DNA of 64,000 nucleotides from DYFC01 sp041658585 (GCA_041658585.1 JBAZZX010000010.1:1-64000), one strand, 5' to 3'. Shown: positions 1-7,947, counted from the stretch's first letter. The notes: generated from the sequence alone by a model not told the origin. Made by a program: numbers and translations.

Positions 1-311
1 TGGGATTATAGGCTAAAAACCCTTTCTTATATTTTTTCAAATCGAAAAATATTATTTTGTTCATTTATTTCTTATGCTTCAATAGGTTATCTGATTCCTT
101 AAAATCGATAACCGGACAGTAGTGATTGCAGATACATATTTCAAGAGTGAGGTCGTCGAAGGAGAGATCAGGCCTAATGACATTGCAAAAAAAGGAAATG
201 CTTCATGTCTCGTAATCTCTGTCGGCTTATGTAGTCCTTAGTCTACAAAAAAGGTTTATTTGCTCATAGTCATAAAAAGTGCGACAATACAATGAAGCAT
301 GGAGTCAAAGA
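1..311. other. region upstream of kdpD, no convincing gene
   Basis: AT-rich lead-in to kdpD. A plus-strand frame at 95-241 is open for 48 codons between stops, with a possible GTG at 122, but it has no recognisable product or Shine-Dalgarno. It may be a decayed gene end. No kdpFABC coding sequence is seen here. Confidence 0.4.
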
Positions 312-2999
312 ATGGAAGAACAGCGGCCTGATCCCGATTTACTTATTGATCATATGCGGAGTGAAACTGAGCGGAGCCGGGAAGGGAAGCTGAAGATATT
401 TTTTGGCGCTGCACCCGGAGTTGGGAAGACTTACGCGATGCTTGCGTCTGCTCAACAAAAACGGGCAGAGCGTGTCAATGTCGTTGTTGGAGTTGTGGAG
501 ACTCACGGACGGAAGGAAACAGAAGATCTTCTTGCAGGGCTTGAAGTAATTCCACGCCATTCCATTGAGTACCGAGGGACAACATTAGCCGAATTAGATA
601 TCGACGCAGCGCTCAGTCGCAAACCTGCGCTCATTCTGGTCGATGAACTGGCTCACACAAATGCTCCCGGCTCACGCCATAAAAACCGGTGGCAAGACAT
701 ATACGAACTGCTTGGCGCCGGGATTTCTGTGTATACTACGGTGAATGTGCAGCACATCGAAAGTCTGAATGACGTGATTGCGCAGATCACGGGAATTAAC
801 GTACGTGAAACCATCCCCGATTTTCTCCTCGACCGGGCTGACGAAATAGAACTCATAGACCTTCCGCCTGAAGAACTCCTGCAGCGGCTTAAGGAGGGGA
901 AGGTTTATGTCGCTGAAATAGCTGACCGTGCCAGAAAAAATTTCTTTCGTAAGGGAAACTTACTCGCCCTGAGAGAGCTGGCACTGCGCCGGACTGCTGA
1001 AAGGGTTGATGTACAGATGCAGGATTACCGGAGTATTAAAGGGATAAAGGAAGTCTGGCCTGCTGCTGAGCGAATTATGGTCTGTATAGGCGCGAACCCT
1101 CGTTCAATCCGTCTTATCCGGGCAGCCAAGCGAATGGCGGCCGGCCTTCGGGCAGATTGGATTTCCGTATATATTGAAGCTCCTACAGCGGTAAAGCCGT
1201 CTGAAAGCGATCTCAGACAGCTATCCGACCATATGCGTTTGGCCGAAAGCCTTGGAGCGGAAACCGTAACTCTCTCCGGGCACAAGGCCAGTGAGGAAAT
1301 TTTGAATTATGCCCGTACACGGAATGTAACCAAAATCATTGTAGGTAAGCCGACCCATCCGAGATGGAAAGATAAAATATTCGGGTCATTGCTTGATGAG
1401 GTAGTTCGTGGCAGCGGAGACATAGATGTGTATGTCATTTCCGGTGATTCAGATCAGGCTGTGCCGAAGCCTGCGATCAAACCGATACCTCGGAAGTCCG
1501 ATATAAGAGACTGGCTTCTCAGTTTAGGGATTGTTGCAGCGTGCACAGGCATTGATGCACTGATGTTCCCTTATTTCAGTCTTGTGGATCTTGCCATGCT
1601 CTATCTTCTCGGTATTATGATCGTCGCAAGCCGTACAGGCAAGGGTCCGTCATTATTGGCAACACTGCTCAGCGTAGCTTCTTTTGATTTCTTTTTTGTT
1701 CCTCCTTACCATACTTTTGCGGTCAGCGATGTAAAGTATCTCGTTACCTTTGTCGTCATGTTCATTGTTGCCTTTGTCATCGGCAATTTGACGTTGCGTA
1801 TACGTGAACAGGCAAATGCAGCCCGTCTCAGGGAAAGAAGGACGGCAGCCCTGTATAACCTCAGTAAAGAACTTGTGCATGAGCAGGAAGTCAAACCCTT
1901 AAGTTCAATTGCTGAAAAACATATCAGCGAGGTTTTCCCGAGCAAGGTTGTCATCTTGATGCCTGATGAGAAAGGGAACTTAACTGTTCCCATTACCGCA
2001 GAGAAAACCTTTGCCCTTGATCAGAGTGAATTGGGTGTTGCCCAATGGACGTTTGATCACCGCCAGCAGGCCGGTCTGGGAACTGATACGGTTCCCGGCG
2101 CCAAGGCACTCTATCTGCCGTTGGTCACTTCATCGCGGACAGTGGGGGTGCTGGGCATTTTACCCGTCTCCTCCATGGGAATGTTTGATTCGGAGCAGAT
2201 GCATATTCTCGAAAGTTTTACAAACCAGACTGCTATTGCCATCGAAAGAGCACTCCTTGCAGAAGAGGCGCAAAATGCTCTTCTAAAAGCGGAAACCGAA
2301 ACCCTCCGCAATACCCTCCTCAGTTCCGTTTCTCATGATTTGCGAACTCCATTGGCTGCAATCACAGGGGCTTCATCTACGCTGCTTCAGCCGGATATAA
2401 CTCTGGATAAGCACAGCAAGAAAGAACTTATAAAGACCATTTATGAAGAAGCAGAACATCTGAATGAAATTATTCGCAATGTACTTGATATGACGCGTCT
2501 CGAGTCAGGTGCAATTGTTGTAAAAAAAGAGTGGCAGTCTATTGAAGAGATTATTGGAGTAGTACTGAACCGATTTTCTGAAAAACTCAAGGAACACCCT
2601 CTTTCAATCAACCTCTCTGTTGATTTACCTCTTGTTCCTTTTGATGCCCTGCTCATTGAACAGGTTTTAATGAATCTTTTGGACAATGCTATAAAATATA
2701 CTCCAAAGGAAACTCCGTTGGATCTTTCCGCGATGTTGAAAGGAGATAGTTTGCTTGTGGAATTGGCAGATCGTGGTTCCGGCATCCCTCATGGAGAAGA
2801 AAAACGAATCTTTGAGAAATTTGTACGTGGTTCAAGAGCAAGAGGCGGTATTGGTTTAGGCTTGACTATCTGTCAGGCAATTATCACTGCCCACGAGGGT
2901 GATATTTGGACTGAAAACAGGCCTGGAGGAGGAACTGTTTTCCGATTTACTCTCCCCATCACCGGGAAACCGAAATTGCTGGAAATGGAAGAAATCTGA
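312..2999 (+). CDS. kdpD: KdpD osmosensitive K+ channel sensor histidine kinase
   Basis: Membrane sensor kinase that in known systems phosphorylates KdpE under K+ limitation to induce the KdpFABC transporter. About 895 aa from ATG 312. Visible parts in order: N-terminal KdpD domain opening RPDPD with a Walker A loop (GAAPGVGKT, about residues 32-40) and the ETHGRKET and DELAHTNAPGSRH motifs; a universal-stress-like domain (about 240-370); four hydrophobic helices (about 400-495); a GAF-like domain (about 525-650); HisKA with SHDLRTPL (phospho-His about residue 675); HATPase with N and G boxes (LLDNAIKYTP, GSGIP, GIGLGLTIC). ATG 312 is preferred to GTG 279 because GGAG sits 7 bases before it (301-304) and it gives the family-like N terminus. 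kdpE follows after 29 bases. The transporter genes are not in the window. Confidence 0.96.
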   Translation: MEEQRPDPDLLIDHMRSETERSREGKLKIFFGAAPGVGKTYAMLASAQQKRAERVNVVVGVVETHGRKETEDLLAGLEVIPRHSIEYRGTTLAELDIDAALSRKPALILVDELAHTNAPGSRHKNRWQDIYELLGAGISVYTTVNVQHIESLNDVIAQITGINVRETIPDFLLDRADEIELIDLPPEELLQRLKEGKVYVAEIADRARKNFFRKGNLLALRELALRRTAERVDVQMQDYRSIKGIKEVWPAAERIMVCIGANPRSIRLIRAAKRMAAGLRADWISVYIEAPTAVKPSESDLRQLSDHMRLAESLGAETVTLSGHKASEEILNYARTRNVTKIIVGKPTHPRWKDKIFGSLLDEVVRGSGDIDVYVISGDSDQAVPKPAIKPIPRKSDIRDWLLSLGIVAACTGIDALMFPYFSLVDLAMLYLLGIMIVASRTGKGPSLLATLLSVASFDFFFVPPYHTFAVSDVKYLVTFVVMFIVAFVIGNLTLRIREQANAARLRERRTAALYNLSKELVHEQEVKPLSSIAEKHISEVFPSKVVILMPDEKGNLTVPITAEKTFALDQSELGVAQWTFDHRQQAGLGTDTVPGAKALYLPLVTSSRTVGVLGILPVSSMGMFDSEQMHILESFTNQTAIAIERALLAEEAQNALLKAETETLRNTLLSSVSHDLRTPLAAITGASSTLLQPDITLDKHSKKELIKTIYEEAEHLNEIIRNVLDMTRLESGAIVVKKEWQSIEEIIGVVLNRFSEKLKEHPLSINLSVDLPLVPFDALLIEQVLMNLLDNAIKYTPKETPLDLSAMLKGDSLLVELADRGSGIPHGEEKRIFEKFVRGSRARGGIGLGLTICQAIITAHEGDIWTENRPGGGTVFRFTLPITGKPKLLEMEEI

Positions 3000-3028
3000 A
3001 ATGTACAGTATCTATTACAAAAATAAAA

Positions 3029-3736
3029 ATGTCACAAGATAACGGTCTGATTCTTCTCATAGAAGACGAGCCCCAGATGCAGCGATTTCTTCGCATCGTA
3101 CTACAAGGCCAGGGATATCGCTTTATTGAAGCTCAAACAGGACAAGATGGGCTTGTGCAGGCTGCCACGCGTTCACCGGATATAATATTGCTTGATTTGG
3201 GACTCCCTGATATTGATGGGTTGGAAGTAACAAGGAGATTACGCGAATGGAGCGATATCCCCATAATTGTGCTTTCCGCACGGGAGCAGGAACAGGATAA
3301 GATTAAGGCACTTGATGCGGGTGCTGACGACTATTTGACAAAACCTTTCGGAGCCGGAGAGCTGTTAGCACGTATCCGTGTTGCTATCCGACACAAGGTC
3401 ATGCGCCAAGCCGGTCAAGGAGAACCGGTATTTATTCTCGACAATCTAAGGGTCGATATGTCACAACGTCAGGTATTTTTAAATGAGCAAGAAGTTCACT
3501 TAACGCCTATCGAATACAAACTTTTAACTGTACTCATTCAAAATGCAGGTAAAGTTGTTACCCACAATCAGCTTTTAAAAGAAGTATGGGGCCCTTCTTA
3601 CTCAAAAGAGACACAATATTTAAGAGTCTATATGACGCAGTTGCGCCATAAGCTTGAATTAGATCCGGCAAGACCCCGCTTTTTGATCAATGAGCCCGGT
3701 ATTGGATATAGGCTAAAGATTGATCTGGAAGAATAG
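3029..3736 (+). CDS. kdpE: KdpE response regulator
   Basis: OmpR-type response regulator, 235 aa, the partner of KdpD. The receiver domain (about 5-118) has the acidic pair E12/D13, phosphoacceptor D56 in LLDLGLPDID, and the TKPF lysine near residue 105. The C-terminal winged-helix domain (about 135-230) has LTPIEYKLL and YLRVYMTQLRHKLE. It lies 29 bases after kdpD on the same strand, so the two are probably cotranscribed. Its usual kdpF promoter target is not visible here, so the regulated genes must lie upstream of the window or elsewhere. Confidence 0.95.
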   Translation: MSQDNGLILLIEDEPQMQRFLRIVLQGQGYRFIEAQTGQDGLVQAATRSPDIILLDLGLPDIDGLEVTRRLREWSDIPIIVLSAREQEQDKIKALDAGADDYLTKPFGAGELLARIRVAIRHKVMRQAGQGEPVFILDNLRVDMSQRQVFLNEQEVHLTPIEYKLLTVLIQNAGKVVTHNQLLKEVWGPSYSKETQYLRVYMTQLRHKLELDPARPRFLINEPGIGYRLKIDLEE

Positions 3737-3763
3737 TTTGAATGCCCAAAATAAATTTATTTA

Positions 3764-3894
3764 TAGCCCGGATTATTCACAATTTTTCTGATTAAACTGA
3801 GGATAGAGTATTTTCGCTTTCTCCTCGGCGAATCCGCCTGATGCGGACATCCCCGGTCGTTCCTCCCTCCGAGGCTTTTGCCTCTCTATTTCCA
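3764..3894. repeat. dispersed repeat family 2, copy A
   Basis: About 130 bases starting TAGCCCGGATTATTC and ending GCCTCTCTATTTCCA. The same sequence, with a few substitutions and a gap of about 30 bases, recurs at 34769-34873. The second copy also has an inverted right arm that is missing here. Contains a small GAGGC-TTTT-GCCTC hairpin. Lies between kdpE and the abi remnants. Confidence 0.85.
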
Positions 3895-3941
3895 CATTAC
3901 TGTGTATGTGCCATAATATATTTATGAAAGCAGGGAAAGAA

Positions 3942-4322
3942 ATGATTTGTGATAATTGCGGGAAACAGGGCGCCCGTATCCGCAGAGTTGCAAGGACATA
4001 CGGCAAAGGTAAAGACATTTTAGTGATAGAAAATGTTCCTGTCATTACCTGTCCACACTGTGGAGAAAGTTATCTTGATGCAGAGACGTTACATGAAATT
4101 AAGCGCATTAAGCTGCATAAAAAAAGTTTTGCAATAAAGCGCTCCGAAAGGTGGTTATACTTGCACCGGGCTTTTCTCCGCTCGATCCTACACTTCCGCA
4201 TCATGGAAAATATAACCGCAGGTGGGGATTATTGGTTAACTCGGAGATTAAGGCATGATTACGACTGCCGAGCTCCATCGAATAGCGGAACAAGAAAGCC
4301 TTCGCTTCGACGAGGCAAATAA
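3942..4322 (+). pseudogene. YgiT-type zinc finger protein, 3' end lost and fused out of frame
   Basis: The first 65 or so residues match the YgiT/MqsA N-terminal zinc-binding module: CDNCG, then NVPVITCPHCGESYLDAET, then HEIKRIKLHKKSFAIKR. Family members of this kind usually end about eight residues later. Here the frame runs on for about 60 residues of basic, low-quality sequence to 4322. That tail is the wrong frame of DNA which reads in another frame as the end of an AbiEi-like protein (4151-4258). Start chosen at ATG 3942 because AGGGA precedes it by 6 bases; ATG 3906 and 3924 are alternatives. Such proteins are normally antitoxins beside an MqsR- or RelE-like toxin, none of which remains directly upstream. 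Probably a non-functional remnant, though the zinc finger itself could still be made. Confidence 0.7.
4151..4258 (+). pseudogene. AbiEi-type antitoxin, C-terminal remnant
   Basis: Frame starting at 4151 encodes 35 residues with SPLDPTLPHHGKYNRRWGLL and a short tail, resembling the C-terminal end of type IV abortive-infection antitoxins of the AbiEi group. It stops at 4256-4258, overlapping the next ATG by ATGA, the spacing expected for an abiEi-abiEii pair. Everything upstream of this tail is missing and replaced by the YgiT-like head. The family call is from memory of the motif and is moderate. Confidence 0.5.
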
Positions 4323-4368
4323 CATTGACAAAATAGTAAGATTATTTTATTATTTTACTAAGAAGTAA
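4255..4368 (+). pseudogene. AbiEii-type nucleotidyltransferase toxin, N-terminal remnant
   Basis: A 37-codon frame begins MITTAELHRIAEQESLRFD, like the start of AbiEii/AbiGii nucleotidyltransferase toxins (typically MIT.AEL..LA.EEG...D.VEKDY). After about 20 residues the similarity stops and the frame ends after an AT-rich stretch. The catalytic domain is absent. ATGA overlap with the AbiEi tail supports the original operon order. Confidence 0.5.
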
Positions 4369-4390
4369 AAATTTCTAAGGAGATAGATTT

Positions 4391-4666
4391 ATGAAAACAC
4401 TGACGGTTTCACCTAAACGGCAGATAGCCATACCTAAAGATGTGTGTGAGATACTCCACATAAATGAAGGTGATCAGCTTATTCTGGAGGTGCGGGAGGG
4501 GAAACTCGTTCTTGAGCCCTCTATCAACATCCCCCGTTCTCAGGCATGGTTCTGGACTGATAAGGTGCAGGAAAAGATTAAGAAAGCTGAGAAGAACTTT
4601 AAGGATGGTAAATACAGGAAATATAATGTAGATGAATTTGTAAAGGAACTGGATAAGAGAGAGTGA
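4391..4666 (+). CDS. AbrB/MazE-family antitoxin
   Basis: A 91-residue protein with an N-terminal SpoVT-AbrB swapped-hairpin DNA-binding domain (TVSPKRQIAIPKDVCEILHI, then GDQLILEV, residues about 4-48). It has a charged C-terminal segment of the kind that binds a toxin. AAGGAG lies 9 bases before ATG 4391. It overlaps the next gene by four bases, as in toxin-antitoxin operons. By family it should neutralise the downstream toxin and repress its own promoter. Confidence 0.85.
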   Translation: MKTLTVSPKRQIAIPKDVCEILHINEGDQLILEVREGKLVLEPSINIPRSQAWFWTDKVQEKIKKAEKNFKDGKYRKYNVDEFVKELDKRE

Positions 4667-4929
4667 GCAAATATCTCATCGCCATAGAACCTGAATTTTT
4701 GCCCCAGTACGATGAACTCCCCGGAGAAATAAAGAAAAAATTTAAAAAACAAATATCCCTTCTCAAAGAAAATCCTAAACATCCCTCTTTAAAAATTCAT
4801 AAGCTCGAAGGTTCTGAATTCCGGGAGTTCTATGTAGATGACTTTTATCGGTGTGTTTTTCAGCAGGAAGGCAACATCTATAAGCTCTATTTTGTTGGCA
4901 CTCATAAACTTATCGATCGATTCAAGTAA
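4663..4929 (+). CDS. RelE/ParE-family toxin
   Basis: An 88-residue basic protein starting at GTG 4663 within the antitoxin's stop (GTGA). Features of the RelE fold: an early helix with LPGEIKKKFKKQI, the strand LKIHKLEG, then FREFYVDDFYRCVFQ and the end strand YKLYFVGTHKLIDRF. Family members are ribosome-dependent mRNA interferases or gyrase poisons; the sequence does not say which. Translationally coupled to the AbrB antitoxin; the pair looks intact, unlike the remnants upstream. Confidence 0.82.
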   Translation: MSKYLIAIEPEFLPQYDELPGEIKKKFKKQISLLKENPKHPSLKIHKLEGSEFREFYVDDFYRCVFQQEGNIYKLYFVGTHKLIDRFK

Positions 4930-4935
4930 CAAGAA

Positions 4936-4982
4936 CGAATAAGCGTCATTCCTCTGCGAAGTTGCGGAATGACGCTTATTCG
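4936..4982. repeat. perfect 17-bp inverted repeat after the toxin gene
   Basis: Arms 4936-4952 and 4966-4982 are perfectly complementary (CGAATAAGCGTCATTCC and its complement) around a 13-base loop. It starts seven bases after the toxin stop and is not followed by a T tract. The right arm's AATGACGCTTATTCG recurs at about 26948-26962. Could act as an mRNA 3' end stabiliser or a factor-dependent terminator. Confidence 0.85.
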
Positions 4983-5164
4983 AATGTCGCACCGAAAGTC
5001 TGAGAACCGCGCCGTTTCTTTCTATGAATCAAACTTTTCGGATGTGTGCTCTCCAATGCGCAGTATAGGGAGAAAGTGATATAGGTCTTGAATGATACGA
5101 AATCTCTCTTACCTTGCTTTGAAAGAGATATTTGGGTTTAGTTTTATTCAGGTATAACAGCGGC

Positions 5165-5470
5165 TTACTTCTTGAGCGGTTTCCCGATTCTTCTCTCGAT
5201 GGACTTTACCTTTTCCTCTATTCTGCCGGATTTCCCTTTTCTGTCGTCGATGGTTATTTTTGTGACCGCTCTCTCGCCGGTTTTCATGACGGTTGCATGA
5301 CATTTTTTGATGAGTTTCATAATCTCGTTCCATTCGCCTTCGACAACCGTCCCCATAGGGTTAACCTTATAGGCAAGTCCGCTTGCATCAACAATTGTTA
5401 ATACCTCTGCAAGCCTGTTGCCGAGGCTGCTGCCGACGCCTATCGGTATAATGCTGAATTCAACTAACAT
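5165..5470 (-). CDS. MTH1187-family thiamine-binding protein
   Basis: A 101-residue protein of the MTH1187/YqgV (former DUF77) family, small ferredoxin-like proteins that bind thiamine or related compounds. Recognisable opening MLVEFSIIPIGVGSSLG, the middle YKVNPMGTVVEGEWNEIM and the end ERRIGKPLKK. Length matches the family. It stands alone, downstream of HU on the same strand with a terminator hairpin between them, so it probably has its own promoter at about 5470-5540. Confidence 0.88.
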   Translation of the reverse strand: MLVEFSIIPIGVGSSLGNRLAEVLTIVDASGLAYKVNPMGTVVEGEWNEIMKLIKKCHATVMKTGERAVTKITIDDRKGKSGRIEEKVKSIERRIGKPLKK

Positions 5471-5540
5471 AAATGACTCCTTTTTTGTGCCTTATGCAAG
5501 TTCCCGGAATAGCTCATAGGTTATTAAGAAAAAGAGTAAA

Positions 5541-5561
5541 GGGGCAATATTATATTGCCCC
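5541..5561 (-). terminator. hairpin terminator after HU gene
   Basis: GGGGCAATAT and ATATTGCCCC pair around a single base. On the minus strand it is preceded by an A-rich run and followed by TTTACTCTTTTTC, fitting termination of the HU transcript. On the plus strand it is followed by TTTTAT, so it may work both ways. Confidence 0.75.
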
Positions 5562-5589
5562 TTTTATATAATAGAACGAAGATATCGTT

Positions 5590-5862
5590 TTATTTTATGA
5601 AGTCTTTGAGTGACTTGCCTGCCGTGAACTTGGGTACCTTGGCGGCGGGAATAGTAATAACGTCACCAGTTCTCGGATTGCGGCCCTTCCTGGATTTTCT
5701 CTTCGAGACGGAGAAGGTCCCGAAGCCGACGAGAGTAACTTTCTGTCCTTTTTTCATTGCTGCCTTGACCGAGTTTAACGTGGTATCCAGCGCCCTTGTA
5801 GCATCCGCCTTGCTCAATCCTGTACCTGATGCGATCTTGTCGATTAACTCCGCTTTTGTCAT
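5590..5862 (-). CDS. hup: HU-family DNA-binding protein
   Basis: A 90-residue histone-like protein. It opens MTKAELIDKIASGTGLSKADA and carries the HU signature region GFGTFSVSKRKSRKGRNPRTG with the conserved arm (RNPRTGD), ending KFTAGKSLKDFIK. HU bends and compacts DNA non-specifically. GGGGGG lies about 8 bases before ATG. A promoter is visible upstream and a hairpin terminator downstream, so this is a single-gene unit. Confidence 0.96.
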   Translation of the reverse strand: MTKAELIDKIASGTGLSKADATRALDTTLNSVKAAMKKGQKVTLVGFGTFSVSKRKSRKGRNPRTGDVITIPAAKVPKFTAGKSLKDFIK

Positions 5863-5921
5863 CTGATCAACCCCCCTTTCATTACTTGGAATTTTAAGAT
5901 TAAAAATAATTCTGTGATAAC

Positions 5922-5949
5922 AGTATCAAGGAAGAAATCCTTTTGTCAA
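5922..5949 (-). promoter_or_regulatory. sigma70-type promoter of the HU gene
   Basis: On the minus strand TTGACA (5949-5944) and GATACT (5927-5922) are separated by 16 bases. The start site would fall near 5915, about 50 bases before the HU start codon. Confidence 0.65.
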
Positions 5950-6156
5950 GCCAAAAATGAAGGCATTATCTTAGAAAAAATAATGCCAGACAACGTTTCA
6001 CGCTGCATCTTTTTTTGTTCTTTCTTATAAGAAATAACCGTGCATGAGAAGGCAAATTCCGTATCGCATTTGTTTAGAGAATCCGCTGTTTAAGAAACAA
6101 CATATAGTAGTCACACCGCTAATGGTATACATAATATAGAAATAAAAATATTTTTC

Positions 6157-6185
6157 TTGACTTTCGCTTTTCCTCAAATTATCAT
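6157..6185 (+). promoter_or_regulatory. sigma70-type promoter of the mraZ-ftsZ cluster
   Basis: TTGACT (6157-6162), a 17-base spacer, then TATCAT (6180-6185). The predicted start site, about 6192, lies inside the MraZ operator repeats. It is the only strong promoter I see ahead of the dcw cluster. Confidence 0.75.
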
Positions 6186-6187
6186 TG

Positions 6188-6212
6188 AGTGGTAGGAAGT
6201 GGTAGAAAGTGG
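6188..6212 (+). promoter_or_regulatory. MraZ operator: three AGTGG direct repeats
   Basis: AGTGG occurs at 6188, 6198 and 6208, exactly 10 bases apart (AGTGGTAGGA, AGTGGTAGAA, AGTGGAGGGA). Known MraZ operators are short GTGG-type direct repeats with 10-base spacing just upstream of mraZ. Overlap with the predicted transcription start implies autorepression of the cluster. Confidence 0.85.
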
Positions 6213-6220
6213 AGGGAAAA

Positions 6221-6673
6221 GTGCCATCTTTCTCTGGCAAATATTATTACACAATCGATCCGAAGGGGAGAATCATTATCCCCGCTCCTTTCAGAGAGAT
6301 CATTTCAAGTAATTATAGCACTAAGCTATATGTTACGAATGCTCCTTTTGACAAGTGTCTTTATATATATCCGATGGAGGAGTGGAGCAGACACCTTGAA
6401 AAAATAAGGACAAAACCAAGGTCCGATGAGGCAATCCGGTATTATCTGAGAAGGGTTATTGCATCCGCAGTCGAAATAGAGATGGATAAACAGGGCCGGA
6501 TTCTTATCCCGGCTTCTCTGAGAGAGGATGCAAATCTAAATGCAAATGTTGTAATGGCGGGTCAGATCGAAAAGATTGAACTGTGGGACAGAAATGAATG
6601 GGACGGCTCCTTTGACCCTGAAAAGATAGACAAAAAAGCCTTTGAAACGAAACTGGCCGGTTATGATATTTGA
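6221..6673 (+). CDS. mraZ: transcriptional regulator MraZ
   Basis: First gene of the dcw cluster; about 150 aa. MraZ has two SpoVT/AbrB-like half-domains, each with a DxKGR-type loop: TIDPKGRIIIPAPFRE near residue 12 and EMDKQGRILIPASLRE near residue 91. It forms a ring that binds the direct repeats upstream of its own gene. Start set at GTG 6221 because GGAGGG (6211-6216) precedes it and it places the first DPKGR at the usual distance from the N terminus; GTG 6209 would lie inside the operator. Confidence 0.95.
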   Translation: MPSFSGKYYYTIDPKGRIIIPAPFREIISSNYSTKLYVTNAPFDKCLYIYPMEEWSRHLEKIRTKPRSDEAIRYYLRRVIASAVEIEMDKQGRILIPASLREDANLNANVVMAGQIEKIELWDRNEWDGSFDPEKIDKKAFETKLAGYDI

Positions 6674-6683
6674 CGGGGAAGCA

Positions 6684-6731
6684 ATGACTGAAAAGAAAAG
6701 TTTTGCGGATTTTCTTTTCGTGATTGATTGA
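6684..6731 (+). CDS. 15-codon leader ORF coupled to rsmH
   Basis: ATG 6684 follows GGGGAA by 5 bases and opens a short frame, MTEKKSFADFLFVID, whose TGA stop (6729-6731) overlaps the TTG start of rsmH (6728). rsmH has no good ribosome site of its own, so termination and re-initiation is plausible. It could equally be a chance frame. Confidence 0.4.
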   Translation: MTEKKSFADFLFVID

Positions 6732-7609
6732 CAGTGGAGTATCCCCATCTGCCGGTTTTGCTGCATGAGGTTATTGAAGCGCTGAAACCGAGGCCGGATG
6801 GAATATATGTTGATGCAACAGTCGGGCCCGGGGGACATTCAGAGCATTTGTTGAAAGATATCGGTTCGGGGGGAAGGCTCATCGGGATAGATAGAGATGA
6901 GTCCGCCCTTGAAATCGCCGAAAAAAGGCTTTCGGATAAAAGAATTATTTTGAGGAGGGGGAGTTTTTCAGATATGGAAAGCCTGCTTCACACAGACGGC
7001 ATCTCCGCAGTCGACGGGATCCTGTTTGACCTCGGTGTTTCCATGCTGCAATTCAGGGACCTTGAAAGAGGGTTCAGTTTTGCTTCCGATGAACGTCTTG
7101 ATATGAGGATGGACAACAGGCAGAAGCTCTCGGCATGGCATGTCGTAAATACCTATTCGGAAAAAGAACTCAACCGGATATTATGGGAATACGGTGAAGA
7201 GCGTTTGTCGCACAAAATAGCCGCGGCAATACTCCGGAGCAGAAACAAAAAGACCATAGACACATGCTCCGCGCTTGTAGATATCGTAGAAAATGTTTAT
7301 GGCGGAAGAGGGAGGCTTCATCCTGCAACAAAGACCTTCCAGGCGTTAAGGATAGAGGTGAATAAAGAACTTGAACAGTTGAGTTTAGGACTCGAAGCCG
7401 CGCAAAGGCTTCTGAAGCAGGGGGGAAGGTTGTGCGTTATCTCATATCATTCCCTGGAAGACAGGATCGCAAAGAGATTTATAGCGGATAGTTCAAAGAG
7501 AGGGATTTTAAAAATTATTACAAAAAAACCTTTAACTGCATCTCCTGAAGAACTCAGGGTTAATCCGTCTTCAAGAAGTGCAAAACTCAGGGCGGCGGAG
7601 AAGATATGA
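6728..7609 (+). CDS. rsmH: 16S rRNA (cytosine1402-N4)-methyltransferase RsmH
   Basis: Methylates N4 of C1402 in the ribosomal P site using S-adenosylmethionine. 293 aa from TTG 6728; GTG 6734 is an alternative start. Seen: opening HLPVLLHEVIEAL, SAM-binding DATVGPGGHSEHLL, GIDRDESAL, DGILFDLGVSMLQFRDLERGFSF, and the C-terminal RIEVNKELEQL and SYHSLEDRIAKRF motifs. Second gene of the dcw cluster, after mraZ and a mini-ORF; overlaps ftsL by ATGA. Confidence 0.96.
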   Translation: MTVEYPHLPVLLHEVIEALKPRPDGIYVDATVGPGGHSEHLLKDIGSGGRLIGIDRDESALEIAEKRLSDKRIILRRGSFSDMESLLHTDGISAVDGILFDLGVSMLQFRDLERGFSFASDERLDMRMDNRQKLSAWHVVNTYSEKELNRILWEYGEERLSHKIAAAILRSRNKKTIDTCSALVDIVENVYGGRGRLHPATKTFQALRIEVNKELEQLSLGLEAAQRLLKQGGRLCVISYHSLEDRIAKRFIADSSKRGILKIITKKPLTASPEELRVNPSSRSAKLRAAEKI

Positions 7610-7947
7610 AACGGAAACACCGTGTTCTTTCAAGTATCTTTAGATTTTTTTTGGTGGTCTTTCTTATAGCCGGCGTGTTTGGTCTTGTATACCTCAGGTC
7701 CAATTATTTAAAACTGGAATACTGCCTTGGCGACCTCGAGAAAAAGAGGATAAGCGCCCTCAGAGAGAGAAAAATGCTGATTGCCGAAAAGACAAGCCTT
7801 CTGTCTTTTGCAAAATTAGAGACGCCTCAGGCAGGGGCCGATGGTTTTGTCCTTCCCGACAGAATAAAAGTAATCCATATAGATAAACAGAAAAAGTATA
7901 TGCCATATAAAGCGTCACTGGAGAGAAGACAATTGAGCGAGCCTTGA
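7606..7947 (+). CDS. ftsL: FtsL-like septum protein
   Basis: Small bitopic membrane protein, 113 aa: basic N terminus, one membrane helix (about residues 12-29), then a coiled-coil-like segment (LEYCLGDLEKKRISALRERK). FtsL sequences are poorly conserved; the assignment rests on this topology and on position between rsmH and the septal transpeptidase. By family it joins FtsQ and FtsB in the divisome subcomplex that activates FtsWI. ATGA overlap with rsmH. Confidence 0.8.
   Translation: MKRKHRVLSSIFRFFLVVFLIAGVFGLVYLRSNYLKLEYCLGDLEKKRISALRERKMLIAEKTSLLSFAKLETPQAGADGFVLPDRIKVIHIDKQKKYMPYKASLERRQLSEP

Noticed and set aside
95..241. Open frame of 48 codons upstream of kdpD
   Set aside because: No ribosome site, no recognised motif and no clear start; mentioned only as part of the upstream region.
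3773..4045. Minus-strand frame of 90 aa sharing IERQKPRREERP with a frame at 34675-34872
   Set aside because: Both are translations of the same dispersed repeat and differ elsewhere; no ribosome site and overlap with the zinc-finger gene.
4936..4982. Could be a rho-independent terminator
   Set aside because: Perfect stem, but no T tract on either strand; kept as an inverted repeat.
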